A DNA stretch of 64,000 nucleotides from Companilactobacillus bobalius (lineage in GTDB: Bacteria; Bacillota; Bacilli; Lactobacillales; Lactobacillaceae): the NCBI RefSeq assembly GCF_009764355.1, contig NZ_LNUA01000008.1, positions 1-64,000 of the forward strand, read 5' to 3'. A program made the translations under genes and the position numbers. Under the pieces are notes generated by a model, which saw nothing but the letters and a program-made list of their open reading frames with translations, did not search any database and was not told where the DNA came from. Shown here one piece after another: positions 11,393 through 19,239 of the stretch; position 1 is the stretch's first letter; the number at the start of each line of letters is the position of its first letter.

Positions 11393-11421
11393 TAACTATA
11401 ATTGAGAAAGAGCCTGAAATT

Positions 11422-11622
11422 CTATAGTCGTAAATCGTTTTTTTTCTTAGGCTTGGGTTTACGGAAGAATCCCATTAGGAAACATATAATAGCTGAAATA
11501 ATAAAAATAGCATCAATGAGGCCCCAGATTTGTTTGGTGGAGTGATCAATAAAAATAATTCCGACAACTAATAGGATAACGCCGTACCAAAAATTCATCG
11601 TTTTGTAAAATTGTTTATTCAT
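11422..11622 (-). CDS. Small two-helix membrane protein
   Basis: 66 residues with two hydrophobic segments (about 12-26 and 35-53) and a basic tail (RKPKPKKK), so the C-terminus is probably cytoplasmic. The start has GGAGAATATTTAATG. It resembles the product at 20882-21070 at the N-terminus (FYK-x-x-FW-x-G). Function unknown. Confidence 0.7.
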   Translation of the reverse strand: MNKQFYKTMNFWYGVILLVVGIIFIDHSTKQIWGLIDAIFIISAIICFLMGFFRKPKPKKKNDLRL

Positions 11623-11742
11623 TAAATATTCTCCTGAACCGTAATTAAGGTATACTTTAAATTATACACCATCGGGTAATAGTAAATTTTGGTATCTATT
11701 GAAGTAAAAATCGGTTATATTAATTGGTGGGTGAGTAAATAA

Positions 11743-12090
11743 ATGGATCATTCAAAACAAAGATTATTGCTTTCATTGTTGGTTGAATTTAGTAATTCTT
11801 TTTCTAAACAGATCAATGAGTCAGCGATTAACCAAAAAATGGAACATTATATCAAGGATACCGTTCAGGAATTTGTTGAAAAACAATATCGTGGGACTAT
11901 TTTTGATAAAGAATTCAAACAAATGATTGAAGAGGTTAATGATGCCAGAGATAATGAGCATCTAGTATTCAATTACTATACTGAAAAACTTTGGAAGGAG
12001 ATATCTCAATTGTCACAAAAGACAACTAGTTTCTCTAACGCTTATTCAATTATTGATATTCTAGGAAAAAATAAAGATGCCTTCTTTTAA
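11743..12090 (+). CDS. Uncharacterised soluble helical protein
   Basis: 115 residues, no signal or membrane segment, mostly helical and charged (FVEKQYRGTIFDKEFKQMIEEVNDARDNEHL). The start is supported by GGTGGGTGAGTAAATAAATG, and the gene ends in a strong terminator. I do not recognise the family. It is a single-gene transcription unit. Confidence 0.65.
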   Translation: MDHSKQRLLLSLLVEFSNSFSKQINESAINQKMEHYIKDTVQEFVEKQYRGTIFDKEFKQMIEEVNDARDNEHLVFNYYTEKLWKEISQLSQKTTSFSNAYSIIDILGKNKDAFF

Positions 12091-12113
12091 TTTAAAGAAG
12101 ACATCTTTTTTTG
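12072..12113. terminator. Terminator after the 11743 gene
   Basis: AAGATGCCTTCTTT / AAAGAAGACATCTT stem with one mismatch and a T run. The left arm overlaps the last codons. It can also serve the converging minus-strand gene. Confidence 0.8.
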
Positions 12114-12120
12114 ATTAATT

Positions 12121-12708
12121 CTAATAACCTAAACTAACGTTGTGATTAGCTTTATTAACAATTTTTACTGAATTGAGACTGTCGAGAAATTTATTCAATT
12201 TTTCGATGGTTTCTTTTGGATTGTAGACAAAGTCTCTTGAATAATCGAGGTTGATTTTTTGACCATTTTTCAAAACTACATCTAAGCTGTTTTGGCTTTT
12301 AGCAATGGCGATAGAACTAGAGAATAGTCCTAGAGCTCCAGAAAAAGGAACTGCCATTGGTGTAGTGGCCTGTTTTAAATCGCCATTAACAGTGATTGAT
12401 TGAATGTCCTTAACGGAAAATGATTTTAAAGGGCTTGATAGAGGCAATAGCATCATTAAGAGAACATTGTCAGGATTATTAACATCGTTGTATTTAATGG
12501 TTCCGTCGTTAACTTGCCAATAGTTGAATAATACTGATGAAGCTCTCCAATAGTGTCCCAAGAACACTAATAGAAAGAATGCTGTTCCAAAAATAAAACC
12601 GATACTACCTGATGAAAAGATATCACTAAACATGAATCCTATTACTAAACCCATTATAAGACTTACAATAAGAGGTCTGAAACTAACTTTTTTCCCGAAT
12701 TTCAACAT
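12121..12708 (-). CDS. Membrane protein of the local 'FNYW' family, copy 1
   Basis: 195 residues: two membrane helices (about 12-30 and 36-55), then FNYW and a beta-rich C-terminal domain with IKYND, DIQSITVNGDL and KNGQKINLDYSRDFVYNP-type motifs. The C-terminal part looks like a pleckstrin-like membrane domain, which is an inference. Paralogues lie at 17385-17969 and 21485-22075, and the same block is fused to an HTH domain at 22146-23015. I start at the ATG at 12708 (MLKFGKK) because both paralogues start there and GAAGGGA lies nine bases upstream. Function unknown. Confidence 0.78.
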   Translation of the reverse strand: MLKFGKKVSFRPLIVSLIMGLVIGFMFSDIFSSGSIGFIFGTAFFLLVFLGHYWRASSVLFNYWQVNDGTIKYNDVNNPDNVLLMMLLPLSSPLKSFSVKDIQSITVNGDLKQATTPMAVPFSGALGLFSSSIAIAKSQNSLDVVLKNGQKINLDYSRDFVYNPKETIEKLNKFLDSLNSVKIVNKANHNVSLGY

Positions 12709-12868
12709 AATAAACATTCCCTTCAAAATACTTTAAATGGCCTGAATATATGACTAAAACTTTGGTACTTTTGATAGCTTAAATATACATCTTTATTATA
12801 ATACAAATAAAAAAATATCATGAACAACCGTTAATTTATTCTTGAATAAAAAATATTAAATTAAAAAT

Positions 12869-12910
12869 TTAAAGGGTTTCTTTGATGAGGCTCTTGAGTT
12901 TGCGAGATTT
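12869..12910 (-). other. In-frame remnant of the response-regulator C-terminus
   Basis: Directly after the TGA of the response regulator the same frame continues for 13 codons (KSRKLKSLIKETL) to TAA at 12869-12871. This looks like the normal end of a LytTR domain, so the TGA is probably a nonsense change (CGA to TGA would restore Arg). Confidence 0.6.
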
Positions 12911-13615
12911 TCAAATCGAAAATTTTCTGGTTTCACCATTAGAAAAACCAATTTCTCTATTAGCAAAGTTGATGTGGTGAATGTTTTCAGGATTAATGAG
13001 ACAAGAACGACTGATTTTAAAGAGAAAATCATACTTGTTCTCTAGGTCAGCTAATTTTCCATAAAATTCAAATTTACCATTAGTTGAAAAAATATTGAGT
13101 CGATGAGGAATGTCAGAAGCCTCTACAAAAATAACTTCGGATTTGTCTAAATTGTAGACTTGTGTGCCGACTTCAAAAGAGAAACCTCGTTTTTGGACAG
13201 TTCTAGTTTCATCAATTAACTGTTGGGCATAAGTTAAAGTGTCGTAGATTTCCTGACGAAAATTCTCCAGTGGCTGATCCTTTTCGATGAAGTCTATTGC
13301 GGCAACTTTTCGTTTTAAAGTTAAAGGTGCCAGTTCATCGTGGGTGGTGACAAAAATAATTTTTGCTTGAACATCAACTTTGCGAATCTCTTCAGCCAAT
13401 TGGATACCATCAATTTTATTCTGTAAGTCGATATCTAAGAAATAGATACCACTTTGAGGTTCTTCTTTCTCAAGATAAGTGAGAACATCGTTGGGATTGT
13501 TGGCGGTTAATTCGATTTTGAATAAGTCACTGTGAAAAAGGATATAGTTTTTAATCAAAGTATGAAGTTGTTCAAGTTGAGCAGCATCGTCTTCACAAAC
13601 AATTATTGGATACAT
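12911..13615 (-). CDS. LytTR-type (AgrA/ComE-like) response regulator, truncated at its end
   Basis: Receiver domain at 1-125, with acidic pocket CEDD (7-10), phospho-acceptor Asp in YFLDIDL (about 55-60) and the conserved Lys in EKD. A LytTR DNA-binding domain follows at about 140-234. It follows the two kinases with AAGGAGG before its ATG, so it is the output of that operon. The ORF ends NGETRKFSI and a TGA. In S. aureus AgrA the matching end is ASVRNVKKI, in which Arg233 contacts DNA, and here TGA replaces exactly that codon. The missing tail is still encoded downstream. The protein may be inactive or altered in DNA binding. Confidence 0.88.
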   Translation of the reverse strand: MYPIIVCEDDAAQLEQLHTLIKNYILFHSDLFKIELTANNPNDVLTYLEKEEPQSGIYFLDIDLQNKIDGIQLAEEIRKVDVQAKIIFVTTHDELAPLTLKRKVAAIDFIEKDQPLENFRQEIYDTLTYAQQLIDETRTVQKRGFSFEVGTQVYNLDKSEVIFVEASDIPHRLNIFSTNGKFEFYGKLADLENKYDFLFKISRSCLINPENIHHINFANREIGFSNGETRKFSI

Positions 13616-13618
13616 AAG

Positions 13619-14890
13619 TTAATCCTCCTTGGTGATTAAAATAATATTGAAACGGAACCATTTTTGGCTTTGGTTAGATTGGATGAATAAATTAGAATAT
13701 TTTTTTCGAAGTGTCCTGATGTGTAATCTATCAAAGTGCTTTTTCTCTTCTGTTGCTGTATTAGGCTGATTGGCAATGGAATTATAAATTAGAAAAGCCA
13801 ATTGTTGGCCTTCTTGGTTAATACTGAGGTAGATCTCACCGTTATCTTGTTTTTGTGTGAAGTAGATAGCATTATCAATAGCGGTGTCGAGTAGATTGAT
13901 AAAATCAAAGATGTTGATAGGTAAGTCGTCTAGGTCTTGATTGCAAGTAAAGTGGCAGGCAATATTTTTTTGATTGATAGTGTTGATTTTACTGATCAAG
14001 AGACTCTTCAAATAGGAATTGTGAACATTTTTAATATCTTGAAATAGATCCATCGACAGATTATCCAAATAACCATCAGAGTAATTTTCCAATTTGTCTA
14101 AAGCTTGATTCATCGCTATGTTATCTTGTTCATCAACAACAGTTTTTAAGCTGAATAGCAAATTTTTATAATCGTGTTTAAAATGACGTAATTTTAATTG
14201 GTCACTTTCCAGTCGGTCAGTATAAATTTTGAGATTTTTAACTTGTTCTTCAGCAAATTTATCCTGGTAGGCCTTGCGATTTCGTAGTCTTCGATAAAGG
14301 AAAATCATGATGACGAAAATGGATTGGATAATGATGAATAATAGAGTTCCTAAAATGAAATAAGGGTAGTTTTTAAAACTTTGAACGAGAATTAAAATAG
14401 TAAAAAAGATTAGATAAACGTACCCTAAAATGATGGTTGTAAGTGGTGTCTTCTTATCTAAACGCTTATTTATATTGAATAAATTGTAAATTAGAATAAA
14501 AATAATTGAAATGACGATGATTGATAGATAAATGATAGTTAATTGAGGAAAAGAATTGGCATCTAAATTATCAACAGTAACCAGAATGGCGAAGATAGTC
14601 CCAGCTACAAAAATAGCTATGACTTTAACTGCTGCGGTGATAATGAAGACATTGAGCAAGTAATAGTCAATATCTTTAGATTTGCGAAGGTAGAAGTAAG
14701 TGAATATATCCAGTGGCGGCTTAGCAAAGGGAAGCAAACTTTCTATAATTGTGAAACCGATAATGAAACTAGGATAGAGAATTAACTTTTTCTTATTAGA
14801 AAGGCGATTTTGATAGAGATTACTGAAAAGAAAGAAGAAAAGAAACCAGTTGGAGAAGATGGTGAAAATTCGTGGACTAATAATTGACAT
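13619..14890 (-). CDS. AgrC/ComD-like sensor kinase 2 (HPK10 type), ATP-binding motifs degenerate
   Basis: 423 residues: six to seven membrane helices (about 8-205), a short coiled-coil joint and a kinase core. The H-box is canonical (RHFKHDYKNLL, His239). The N-box reads DNAIYFT rather than DNAIEA, and no GLG G-box is found; the aligned stretch reads HFDRLHIRTLRKKY. It is therefore a likely phospho-acceptor with poor or no ATP-binding ability. I use the ATG at 14890, which has AGGAGG eight bases upstream within the end of kinase 1, so the genes overlap by 14 bases. It is a paralogue of the next gene. Confidence 0.85.
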   Translation of the reverse strand: MSIISPRIFTIFSNWFLFFFLFSNLYQNRLSNKKKLILYPSFIIGFTIIESLLPFAKPPLDIFTYFYLRKSKDIDYYLLNVFIITAAVKVIAIFVAGTIFAILVTVDNLDANSFPQLTIIYLSIIVISIIFILIYNLFNINKRLDKKTPLTTIILGYVYLIFFTILILVQSFKNYPYFILGTLLFIIIQSIFVIMIFLYRRLRNRKAYQDKFAEEQVKNLKIYTDRLESDQLKLRHFKHDYKNLLFSLKTVVDEQDNIAMNQALDKLENYSDGYLDNLSMDLFQDIKNVHNSYLKSLLISKINTINQKNIACHFTCNQDLDDLPINIFDFINLLDTAIDNAIYFTQKQDNGEIYLSINQEGQQLAFLIYNSIANQPNTATEEKKHFDRLHIRTLRKKYSNLFIQSNQSQKWFRFNIILITKED

Positions 14891-16193
14891 GTGCATCACC
14901 TCCTAAATCAAGTAGTGTGATGTTGAGATTGAACCAGTCATTATTTTTCCGATATTGAACGAACAGATTGGGATACTTCTTTTTAATATCTTGAACGTTG
15001 ACCATTCCTAGACCGGAGTGGTTCTTTTTGGTGGTGAAACCCTCTTGCATCATAGTTTGAATTTTAGTTTCGGAGTGAATCGTGTTGTTGATTAAGAAGG
15101 ATAACTGTTGTTTTTCTTTAACGATAGCGATTTGAATCTGAGCACCGGTTTGTCCTTTAGTAGCCTCGATGGCGTTATCGATTGAAATACCTAAAAGTCG
15201 AACGAGGTCAAAAATATTAATATCAACCTCCTCAATGGTATTGCGACATTCAAAGTGACATTTGATATTATCCTGATGAATCAGGGTTAATTTACTGATA
15301 AAAAGACTCTTCAAATAGGGATTTTGCACGTTGTTTAGATCCTTGAATAATTGCATTGAAAGATTGTCGAAGTAACCGTCAGAGTACACTTCTAGTTTTT
15401 CTAAAGCTTGTTTCATTGCGGTATAATCACCATCACTGGCAACAGATCGAAGTGTTGCGATACCATCTTTGTAACTGTGTTCGAATTCACGAAGATGAAG
15501 ATGATCTTTTTCAAGTTGGTCGGTATACATTTTTAAATTTTTTAGTTGTTCCTTCGTTAATTCTCTTTTGTACGCCAGTTGTTGCGTTTGACTAGCTTTA
15601 CCAAAGAGAAGCGCGATAAAAACACATTGAATAATAATGAATGCGAAAACACCGATAGTTAAATCGGAATAGGCCTTATTTTCTTGAATAAAATGCATAA
15701 ATACGTAAATTGCTATAAATACGTAAATTGCTATAAATAGATAAATTAATAAAAAACTGAGAAGCGATGAATGATCAATCTGCCATTTTTCTTCAATATC
15801 AAAACGTTTATAAAGAAAGATGAATACTACTGCGGTAATAAATTTGATTGAAAAGCTGGCGACTACAAAGAGCAGTATGCCTGAAATTGCATGAGTGGAG
15901 ATCTTATCTGCAATTATTGTATCGGCTAAGGTTTCATAAATTAAACGTATTAGGGATGATAATAGAAGGGGATTTATTAGAGTTAAATTCCATTTTTTAT
16001 GATGCCAGAGAACTAGATAGACAAAGAAAAACGTGATTAGATATGAATAATCTTTCAAAAGCATTTCTGACAAAAATGACACTAAAATGAATGCCAGTAA
16101 ATAATATTTTTTAAAATGAAATAGTGAATAGAAAACACTATAAAAAATAAGCCATGCCAATAATTTTCCTATAGTGTAGATTATTGTCCCCAC
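14877..16193 (-). CDS. AgrC/ComD-like sensor kinase 1 (HPK10 type), H-box degenerate
   Basis: 438 residues: six or seven membrane helices (about 3-198) and a kinase core. The N-box (DNAIEATKG) and G-box (HSGLGMVNV) are intact. The H-box reads EFEHSYKDG: His239 is kept, but the acidic residue after it is Ser and the Asn is Asp. It starts with GTG behind GGGGTG. The membrane part contains an exact 18-base tandem duplication (15699-15734) that gives IAIYVF twice. Kinase 1, kinase 2 and the regulator form one operon. No signal-peptide (AIP or pheromone) gene is next to it. Confidence 0.87.
   Translation of the reverse strand: MGTIIYTIGKLLAWLIFYSVFYSLFHFKKYYLLAFILVSFLSEMLLKDYSYLITFFFVYLVLWHHKKWNLTLINPLLLSSLIRLIYETLADTIIADKISTHAISGILLFVVASFSIKFITAVVFIFLYKRFDIEEKWQIDHSSLLSFLLIYLFIAIYVFIAIYVFMHFIQENKAYSDLTIGVFAFIIIQCVFIALLFGKASQTQQLAYKRELTKEQLKNLKMYTDQLEKDHLHLREFEHSYKDGIATLRSVASDGDYTAMKQALEKLEVYSDGYFDNLSMQLFKDLNNVQNPYLKSLFISKLTLIHQDNIKCHFECRNTIEEVDINIFDLVRLLGISIDNAIEATKGQTGAQIQIAIVKEKQQLSFLINNTIHSETKIQTMMQEGFTTKKNHSGLGMVNVQDIKKKYPNLFVQYRKNNDWFNLNITLLDLGGDAHVNY
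15699..15734 (-). repeat. 18-base tandem duplication inside kinase 1
   Basis: The unit AAATACGTAAATTGCTAT occurs twice in a row and adds six residues (IAIYVF) to a membrane helix. This is slippage-type variation that keeps the frame. Confidence 0.85.
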
Positions 16194-16375
16194 CTGTAAT
16201 ACACCCCTTTATATCGATATATTAATTATTGCATAATATTTAAAGGAACAATTTTTTTGTCGCGAAACGCACGAAATTCATTCATGAATCAAAACTCCCC
16301 AATTCAGGATATTGTTCACACTTATCTTTAAAGTAGTGCTATATTCTGGTCAATTAAATGAGAGGAAGTAATATC

Positions 16376-16585
16376 ATGAGCTTTACGATAGGCAAATATA
16401 TAGTGGGTATTGTGGTAATATTACTTGGTATTTATCAACTTCTTAATTCACGTAAGTATGTTCATGAGATTCAAAAAGACGGTAGTAAGACCACTTCTCA
16501 TTTTGTAGGATATGCGGTGTGGTCTAGTTTCGTCGTTGGAATATTGATTATAGGTATGGGGATGTCAATTTTATCTATGAGATAG
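16376..16585 (+). CDS. Small two-helix membrane protein
   Basis: 69 residues with hydrophobic segments at about 3-22 and 45-66, and a charged middle (RKYVHEIQKDGSKTTSH). The ATG at 16376 has GAGAGGAAG at good spacing; the ATG at 16358 would bury it. It resembles the product at 21128-21316 in length and layout. Followed by a strong terminator. Function unknown. Confidence 0.7.
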   Translation: MSFTIGKYIVGIVVILLGIYQLLNSRKYVHEIQKDGSKTTSHFVGYAVWSSFVVGILIIGMGMSILSMR

Positions 16586-16599
16586 TTACGTCTAAAAAG

Positions 16600-16646
16600 T
16601 AATACGCAACAAAACAATTTCAAGTTGTTTTGTTGCGTATTTTTGT
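16600..16646 (+). terminator. Terminator after the 16376 gene
   Basis: A 17-base perfect stem (AATACGCAACAAAACAA) with a T-rich tail. It separates the small membrane protein from the lipoprotein downstream. Confidence 0.9.
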
Positions 16647-16696
16647 ATCTCGAAAAATGGTCTTTTGATAGCATAAAAAGAAAAAGGATGAATCTC

Positions 16697-17395
16697 ATGC
16701 GAAGAGGCTTTCGATTGTTGGCGTTAAGTTTAATAGTCTTGATAACTGGCTGTAGTGAGCAAGTAACTGGTAATGATTTGCCTGAAAAAATCAATTTAGA
16801 AACTAATTTTAAAACTGGTCTCGAGCAAAAACGATACGACTGGCGACGTCAAATTAGTCAAGTTCGGACAGTTAAACGGCAATATTCTGAAATTACCGAT
16901 AATTATAAAGGTATTACTTTGGACCAATTCAAACGTCAAAATCGTTATGTGGTTAAAGGAAAAGTTTTAAATTTACAAAAAATCAAATGGTTATCACCAC
17001 AGCCGGAAACTAAATTAACTTTAAAAATCGATCAGGTAATTAGTGGTAATAAAGGATTGAAAGGGAAGAGAGTTTATTTAAACTTTCCTGGTGGTTTTGG
17101 TCGCGAACGTGATATTTACGCCCAACCGACCAAACCAAATAATGAGATATTTTATCAGATTCCTAATGCACCGATACCGGAGATTGGTTCCAAGGTTATT
17201 TGCGGATTATTAAGTGATGAACATCATACTAATTCGCAGCTGGATCAACTCTATCTGTCAGATGTCGAACATACTTTTTGGGTAAAAAGAAATGGGCAGT
17301 ATGAATTGAATAACCCGGCTTTTAAAAAAGTTAAGCGTGATTTAGCTATTTTTCAACTAACAAAAGAATTTAATCGAGACAATATCAGTAAATAA
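16697..17395 (+). CDS. Secreted lipoprotein of a local three-member family
   Basis: 232 residues with signal peptide and lipobox LITGC (Cys about 20). The mature part has the blocks KQNRYVVKGKVLNLQ, TLKIDQVISGNKGLKGKRVYLNFPGG, APIPEIGSKVICGL and FWVKRNGQYELNNP. The same blocks occur at 37814-38599 and 38708-39481. I start at the ATG at 16697 (MRRGFRLL) behind AAAAAGG. Function unknown; the middle block resembles a small beta-barrel. Its 3' end overlaps the converging gene by 11 bases. Confidence 0.78.
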   Translation: MRRGFRLLALSLIVLITGCSEQVTGNDLPEKINLETNFKTGLEQKRYDWRRQISQVRTVKRQYSEITDNYKGITLDQFKRQNRYVVKGKVLNLQKIKWLSPQPETKLTLKIDQVISGNKGLKGKRVYLNFPGGFGRERDIYAQPTKPNNEIFYQIPNAPIPEIGSKVICGLLSDEHHTNSQLDQLYLSDVEHTFWVKRNGQYELNNPAFKKVKRDLAIFQLTKEFNRDNISK

Positions 17396-17969
17396 GCTGT
17401 TTTGTTTTAGGCGATAGATCTAATTTTTCAGGTGGAAAATCATTTAAAAAGATTTTTAATTTACCAATTGTTTCAGCGGGATGATCAACGTAATCGCGTG
17501 ATAGATTCAAATTAATAATTTGACCATTATTTAGGAGTAGTTTCACTTCTACTGGATAGTGCATCATGACCATGAGGTTGTATAGAAATCCACCTTCAGT
17601 AGCAACAAATAGTGCTGATGAAAGTAAATCATTGGTCATGGGCAATCCAGTGATTTGAATCGATTTAATTAGTTTTTTATCAATTACTTTATAGGTGTTC
17701 AATTTAGGGATCAGCATGAGTAGAAGACGTTTGAATGGATTGCTTTTATCGTTATAACGGATAAATCTGTCACTAGAGTCCCAGTAATTAAAGATAGTTG
17801 GCAAAACAATTAGGTAGTGACCGATAAAAACTATTCCAAAAACGACAATAGCAATTCTGATACCTAGAGTTTTAGAAATATTAAATCCAAACAGGCTGCC
17901 ACACAATAAGGCCCAAAATAGACTCATCAATAAAGGCCGATAATTTAGTCTTTTTCCAAATTTCAGCAT
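17385..17969 (-). CDS. Membrane protein of the local 'FNYW' family, copy 2
   Basis: 194 residues with the same plan as 12121-12708: MLKFGKRLNYRPLLMS start, two membrane helices (about 12-30 and 36-55), FNYW, IRYND, IKSIQITGL and NNGQIINLNLSRDYVDHPAETI. It is a single gene converging on the lipoprotein. Function unknown. Confidence 0.78.
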   Translation of the reverse strand: MLKFGKRLNYRPLLMSLFWALLCGSLFGFNISKTLGIRIAIVVFGIVFIGHYLIVLPTIFNYWDSSDRFIRYNDKSNPFKRLLLMLIPKLNTYKVIDKKLIKSIQITGLPMTNDLLSSALFVATEGGFLYNLMVMMHYPVEVKLLLNNGQIINLNLSRDYVDHPAETIGKLKIFLNDFPPEKLDLSPKTKQLIY

Positions 17970-18101
17970 AAGAGATCAGTTCTTTCTAAACCATATCCAT
18001 ACCCAATTTGCCCCTAATTTACCATAATTATTTGGTTTAGGTTTCATAAATATAAAGGACATTCTGTATAAGAAATTCGTTAGAGAATCTTGCTTAAATA
18101 G

Positions 18102-18147
18102 TTGCATAGCGGGGTATATTTCGATACTGTGTTAGTGTACTAGTACA
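18102..18147 (+). promoter_or_regulatory. Promoter and palindromic operator of the GntR-ABC operon
   Basis: TTGCAT (18102-18107), 17 bases, TACTGT (18125-18130), then the perfect palindrome TGTACTAGTACA (18136-18147) over the expected transcription start. YtrA-type GntR regulators bind operators of this TGTAC/GTACA kind in front of their own operons, so autorepression by the first gene is likely. Confidence 0.7.
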
Positions 18148-18164
18148 GTGAGGACGTGTATCTG

Positions 18165-18539
18165 ATGGAATATATCGAAAACATACCAATCTATTTACAA
18201 ATTAAAGACTACTTGGAGGAAAAGATTATTACAGAGAGTTATTCACTGGGGGAACAAATGCCTTCAGTTAGGCAATTGGCCTTGGAATTGGCAGTGAATT
18301 CTAATACGGTTCAGAAGGCTCTCAAAGTAATGATCGAGGAGGGCGTCATTATTACATTACGTGGTAAAGGCAATTTTGTAACTGAGAATGCGGCAATAGT
18401 TGAAGAATTGAAGAATCAAATTGTTAGTGAGACCTTCGATTCAACGTACGACAAGCTACATTTATTAAAAATGAACAATCAGGAAATAACCAATAGTTTT
18501 TCAAATTACGTGAAGCAAAAGGAGAAAAATTTTGAGTAA
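18165..18539 (+). CDS. GntR-family (YtrA-type) transcriptional regulator
   Basis: 124 residues. The N-terminal winged helix shows PIYLQIKDYLEEKI, GEQMPSVRQLALELAVNSNTVQKAL and IITLRGKGNFV. A short C-terminal tail replaces a ligand domain, as in the YtrA subfamily. It is the first gene of an operon with an ABC ATPase and two membrane proteins. I use the ATG at 18165 (MEYIENIP) rather than the GTG at 18156, which is too close to GAGGA. It probably represses its own operon through the palindrome at 18136. Confidence 0.88.
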   Translation: MEYIENIPIYLQIKDYLEEKIITESYSLGEQMPSVRQLALELAVNSNTVQKALKVMIEEGVIITLRGKGNFVTENAAIVEELKNQIVSETFDSTYDKLHLLKMNNQEITNSFSNYVKQKEKNFE

Positions 18540-19239
18540 TGTATTGAAAATTGAAGAGCTCAATTATAAAAAAGGTGGCAAAAAGATTCTTGAGGATGTC
18601 AATTTAAAATTAGATAGTGGCAAAATTATTGGTCTCTTGGGTGAGAATGGTGCTGGTAAAACTACTTTGATGCGAATAATTGCCGGTGTTAATTCTGTTT
18701 CAGAAGGCGTTATAACGGTAAATGGAAATACTAAAAAAATTCTCATTAAAGAAAATGTTAGTTTGAGTGATCATCTTGATGGGTTTAAAGCTACTAACAA
18801 AATCAGTGAAATAGTACATTTTTATAATGCAGTTTATCAAGATTTCTCAATTACAAAGTATGAAGATATTGCTAATTTCTTAGGATTAGACATGACTAAG
18901 AAGTTAGCGGCACTGTCTACAGGTACCAGAGGAAAACTGGTTATTGCTTTGACATTGGCTAGATCAGCTAAATTGTATTTGTTGGATGAGCCTCTAAGCG
19001 GTATTGATAGTATTTCACGTAAAAAAATCATTAGCAGTATTATTCGCTGGAAAGACGATGATTCGACCATTATTATTAGTGATCACTATGTTACAGCTAT
19101 CGCCAGTTTATTAGATGAAGTAGTAATTATTAAAAATCAAAAAATTAGAGATTTAATTCCGGTTGAGCAAATTCAATCTGACTATCATTTGGGAATTGAA
19201 GCATATTATGAAAAAGTTTATCTAGGGGAAATACAATGA
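18532..19239 (+). CDS. ABC transporter ATP-binding protein (YtrB/BcrA-like)
   Basis: 235 residues: Walker A GENGAGKTT (about 37-45), a degenerate signature LSTGTRGKL, Walker B LYLLDEP and the D-loop SGID. It starts with TTG behind AAAGGAG and overlaps the regulator's end. It presumably powers export or sensing through the two following membrane proteins. The substrate is unknown; relatives respond to cell-wall-active peptides. Confidence 0.87.
   Translation: MSNVLKIEELNYKKGGKKILEDVNLKLDSGKIIGLLGENGAGKTTLMRIIAGVNSVSEGVITVNGNTKKILIKENVSLSDHLDGFKATNKISEIVHFYNAVYQDFSITKYEDIANFLGLDMTKKLAALSTGTRGKLVIALTLARSAKLYLLDEPLSGIDSISRKKIISSIIRWKDDDSTIIISDHYVTAIASLLDEVVIIKNQKIRDLIPVEQIQSDYHLGIEAYYEKVYLGEIQ

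Noticed and set aside
12116..12869. Terminator for the kinase-regulator operon
   Set aside because: I found no stem with a T run on the minus strand after the regulator; the AT-rich stretch 12727-12868 shows nothing I can name.
16625..16696. Longer N-terminus for the 16697 lipoprotein
   Set aside because: The extension lies in the terminator at 16600-16646 and puts 24 residues before the signal peptide.
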